Assembly: GCA_016714645.1 (NCBI GenBank)
Contig: JADKCI010000001.1
Location: forward strand, 1,240,001 to 1,304,000
DNA length: 64,000 bases
Source: Chromatiaceae bacterium
GTDB lineage: Bacteria; Pseudomonadota; Gammaproteobacteria; Chromatiales; Chromatiaceae
Direction of reading: 5' to 3'
The notes under the pieces are model-generated. The model ran no database searches. It was not told the DNA's origin and saw only the letters and a list, made by a program, of their open reading frames with translations. Numbering within the stretch: the stretch's first letter is position 1; the number at the start of each line of letters is the position of its first letter. Both the position numbers and the translations under genes were made by a program. Below, one piece after another: positions 62,666 through 64,000 of the stretch.

Positions 62666-64000
62666 GCCGTGGCTCCCGTGGGCTGGGTGGGGTCGGTCGG
62701 TGGGGGCTGGTCCTTGGGGGGGTGGAGCGCGGCATACAGCGGGCGCAACAGGGTCTCGGCCCAGGTGGCAAACTCGCCTCGGGCGGCGAAAGCGCCGAAA
62801 TCCGGATAAACCCGCGCTAGATAGGGGTCGGTCTCGACCTCGCCTCTTCGCTGATAGCCCCCTTCGTAGGCCTCACGCACGGCGCCGTCCTTTTCCCCTC
62901 TCAGCCAGGCGAAGGCGGTCTTGGTGGCCAGTGGCAGGGGCCGACACATGCCGGCGTGCCAGGCCGCCATCAGGGTAGTGAAGTGCCCACGCGCCTGCTC
63001 CGGGTCGAGGGGCGCCAGGGTGACATCGCCGACCTTGCTGAGGATGGTCGTGGTCAGGGGCTCCCCCCCCAGGTGCCCGGCGAGATGGTCCACCCAGTGG
63101 CGGATGAGCTTGTCCCCCCGGTATTGCCGGCCGAGCACCACATCGCTGATCTCCAGCACCACCCGGCCCCGCTCGCCGGCCGCATCGAGCCGGATGGCGC
63201 TCAGCCAGTCCGCCAACTCCAGGGTCTGGCCCTCGACCTGGATCGCGAACTGGACGGCCTCTTCCGCCTCGACCAGCCGCGGCCAGCGTGAGAGTGCCTC
63301 CTGGTAGCGCTGGAAGAGATCGGTCATGGGTGCCGCCAACTCCTCGGCGAGGGCCTCGCCAAAGGCGCCGGGGGCCAGTGCGCCCCGCCGCTGGATGCGC
63401 GCCAGCCGCTCCGTCCGCACCTGCTCGATCGCTTCACCCCGGTCCACCGCCCGGGCCTGGACGCGGATCAGCTCGTTGTTGAGCTGCCAGCGCTGGAGGG
63501 GGTTGAGGGCGAAGGGCTCCTGATCATCGCCGGCCGGGTCTTCCAGCTCGAAGGCCACCTTGAGCCGCTGCTGGAAAAAGGCCTTGACCGGGGCCTTCAG
63601 AAAGTCGGCCAAATCGCGGAGGGTCAGGGGCTCCTCGGGCTCCAGGGGGGGCAAGGGCGGTTCCCCTGGCCCCACGGCTGCCGTCGCGGCCCATAAATCC
63701 GTGGGGGGGCGCCACTCCTGGGCGTAGCTGAACCAGGGAGAGGCATCCGGGTCCGCAGGGAAATAGCGGGGACTGAAGGGCTGGAGGGGATGTATCCAGG
63801 TGAGGGCGTTCACCAAGGCCGTCGATGCCTTCCTATCGGCATCCGGGTCCCCGGTCTCCGCCTGGCCATCCAGCCGCCATCCAGCGGTCAGGTGATCGCG
63901 CAACTGGCCCACCAATACCGAGGGCGGGCGTTCGCTGTTGTCGGTGATGCTGCGTCCGACCCAGGATACATGGAGCCGGTCCCGCGCCGAGAGCAGGGCC
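62662..64000 (-). CDS. recC: exodeoxyribonuclease V subunit gamma (RecC), C-terminal part
   Basis: RecC recognises Chi and is a structural subunit of RecBCD. The frame is open to the right edge, so the 5' end lies outside; 445 residues are seen. They include RDRLHVSWVGRSITDNSERPPSVLVGQL at the edge, HPLQPFSPRYFP, FLKAPVKAFFQQRLKVAF and VLRYAQE-type late segments (here YAQEWRPPTDL). The C-terminal inactive nuclease-like domain ends in LLRPLYAALHP. It overlaps recB by ATGA. Confidence 0.93.
   Translation of the reverse strand, partial: ALLSARDRLHVSWVGRSITDNSERPPSVLVGQLRDHLTAGWRLDGQAETGDPDADRKASTALVNALTWIHPLQPFSPRYFPADPDASPWFSYAQEWRPPTDLWAATAAVGPGEPPLPPLEPEEPLTLRDLADFLKAPVKAFFQQRLKVAFELEDPAGDDQEPFALNPLQRWQLNNELIRVQARAVDRGEAIEQVRTERLARIQRRGALAPGAFGEALAEELAAPMTDLFQRYQEALSRWPRLVEAEEAVQFAIQVEGQTLELADWLSAIRLDAAGERGRVVLEISDVVLGRQYRGDKLIRHWVDHLAGHLGGEPLTTTILSKVGDVTLAPLDPEQARGHFTTLMAAWHAGMCRPLPLATKTAFAWLRGEKDGAVREAYEGGYQRRGEVETDPYLARVYPDFGAFAARGEFATWAETLLRPLYAALHPPKDQPPPTDPTQPTGATA

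Overview
The window reads as ordinary chromosome of a high-GC gammaproteobacterium. The best fit is a purple sulfur bacterium of the order Chromatiales. Supports are the gamma-type gene orders (pyrG-kdsA-eno-ftsB-ispD-ispF, methyltransferase-rnhA-dnaQ, recC-recB-recD), a CbbQ/CbbO Rubisco-activase pair, a NapC-less periplasmic nitrate reductase operon, and OxyR-controlled ahpC/ahpF. The genus is not resolved from sequence alone.

Layout. 1-5.6 kb: end of CTP synthase, then kdsA, eno, ftsB, ispD, ispF, an HXXEE membrane protein and an antidote-like repressor. 5.7-12.8 kb: trxB diverging from ftsK, followed by a YafS-like methyltransferase, rnhA, dnaQ, serS, and a small membrane protein and a BI-1/YccA protein on the minus strand. 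13.7-16.5 kb: a tRNA-Ser(UGA) with a tRNA-like remnant beside it, then a peroxiredoxin system behind a well-spaced OxyR site. 16.6-24.5 kb: a YhaO/YhaN nuclease-ATPase pair and cbbQ-cbbO.

24.5-31.6 kb is the accessory, gene-poor part. It holds a broken receiver domain, a frameshifted FecR-type gene, mtfA, an unassigned membrane coiled-coil protein, an ankyrin lipoprotein, a small RTX-repeat protein and a transporter fragment. 31.6-37.1 kb is a napDAGHB operon with an FNR-type box. 38.4-42.7 kb is a tightly coupled operon of a 2-phosphoglycerate-kinase-like protein with ATP-cone-like modules, a CHASE histidine kinase, a response regulator and a histidine phosphatase. purL follows.

47-53.8 kb: an EamA transporter, an OmpA-like protein, a hemerythrin-DUF2249-heme-copper-like membrane protein set, and a TauE/SafE exporter divergent from a sigma54 activator. 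53.9-64 kb: purB, a small protein with an HNH nuclease, and recD, recB and recC on the minus strand. recB is split into two frames that overlap by GTGA.

The most interesting units are the 2PGK-kinase-regulator-phosphatase operon, the hemerythrin/DUF2249/sigma54 neighbourhood, the split recB, and the matching lysine/proline/glutamate-rich tails on FtsB and FtsK. No CRISPR array, intact insertion sequence or prophage was seen.
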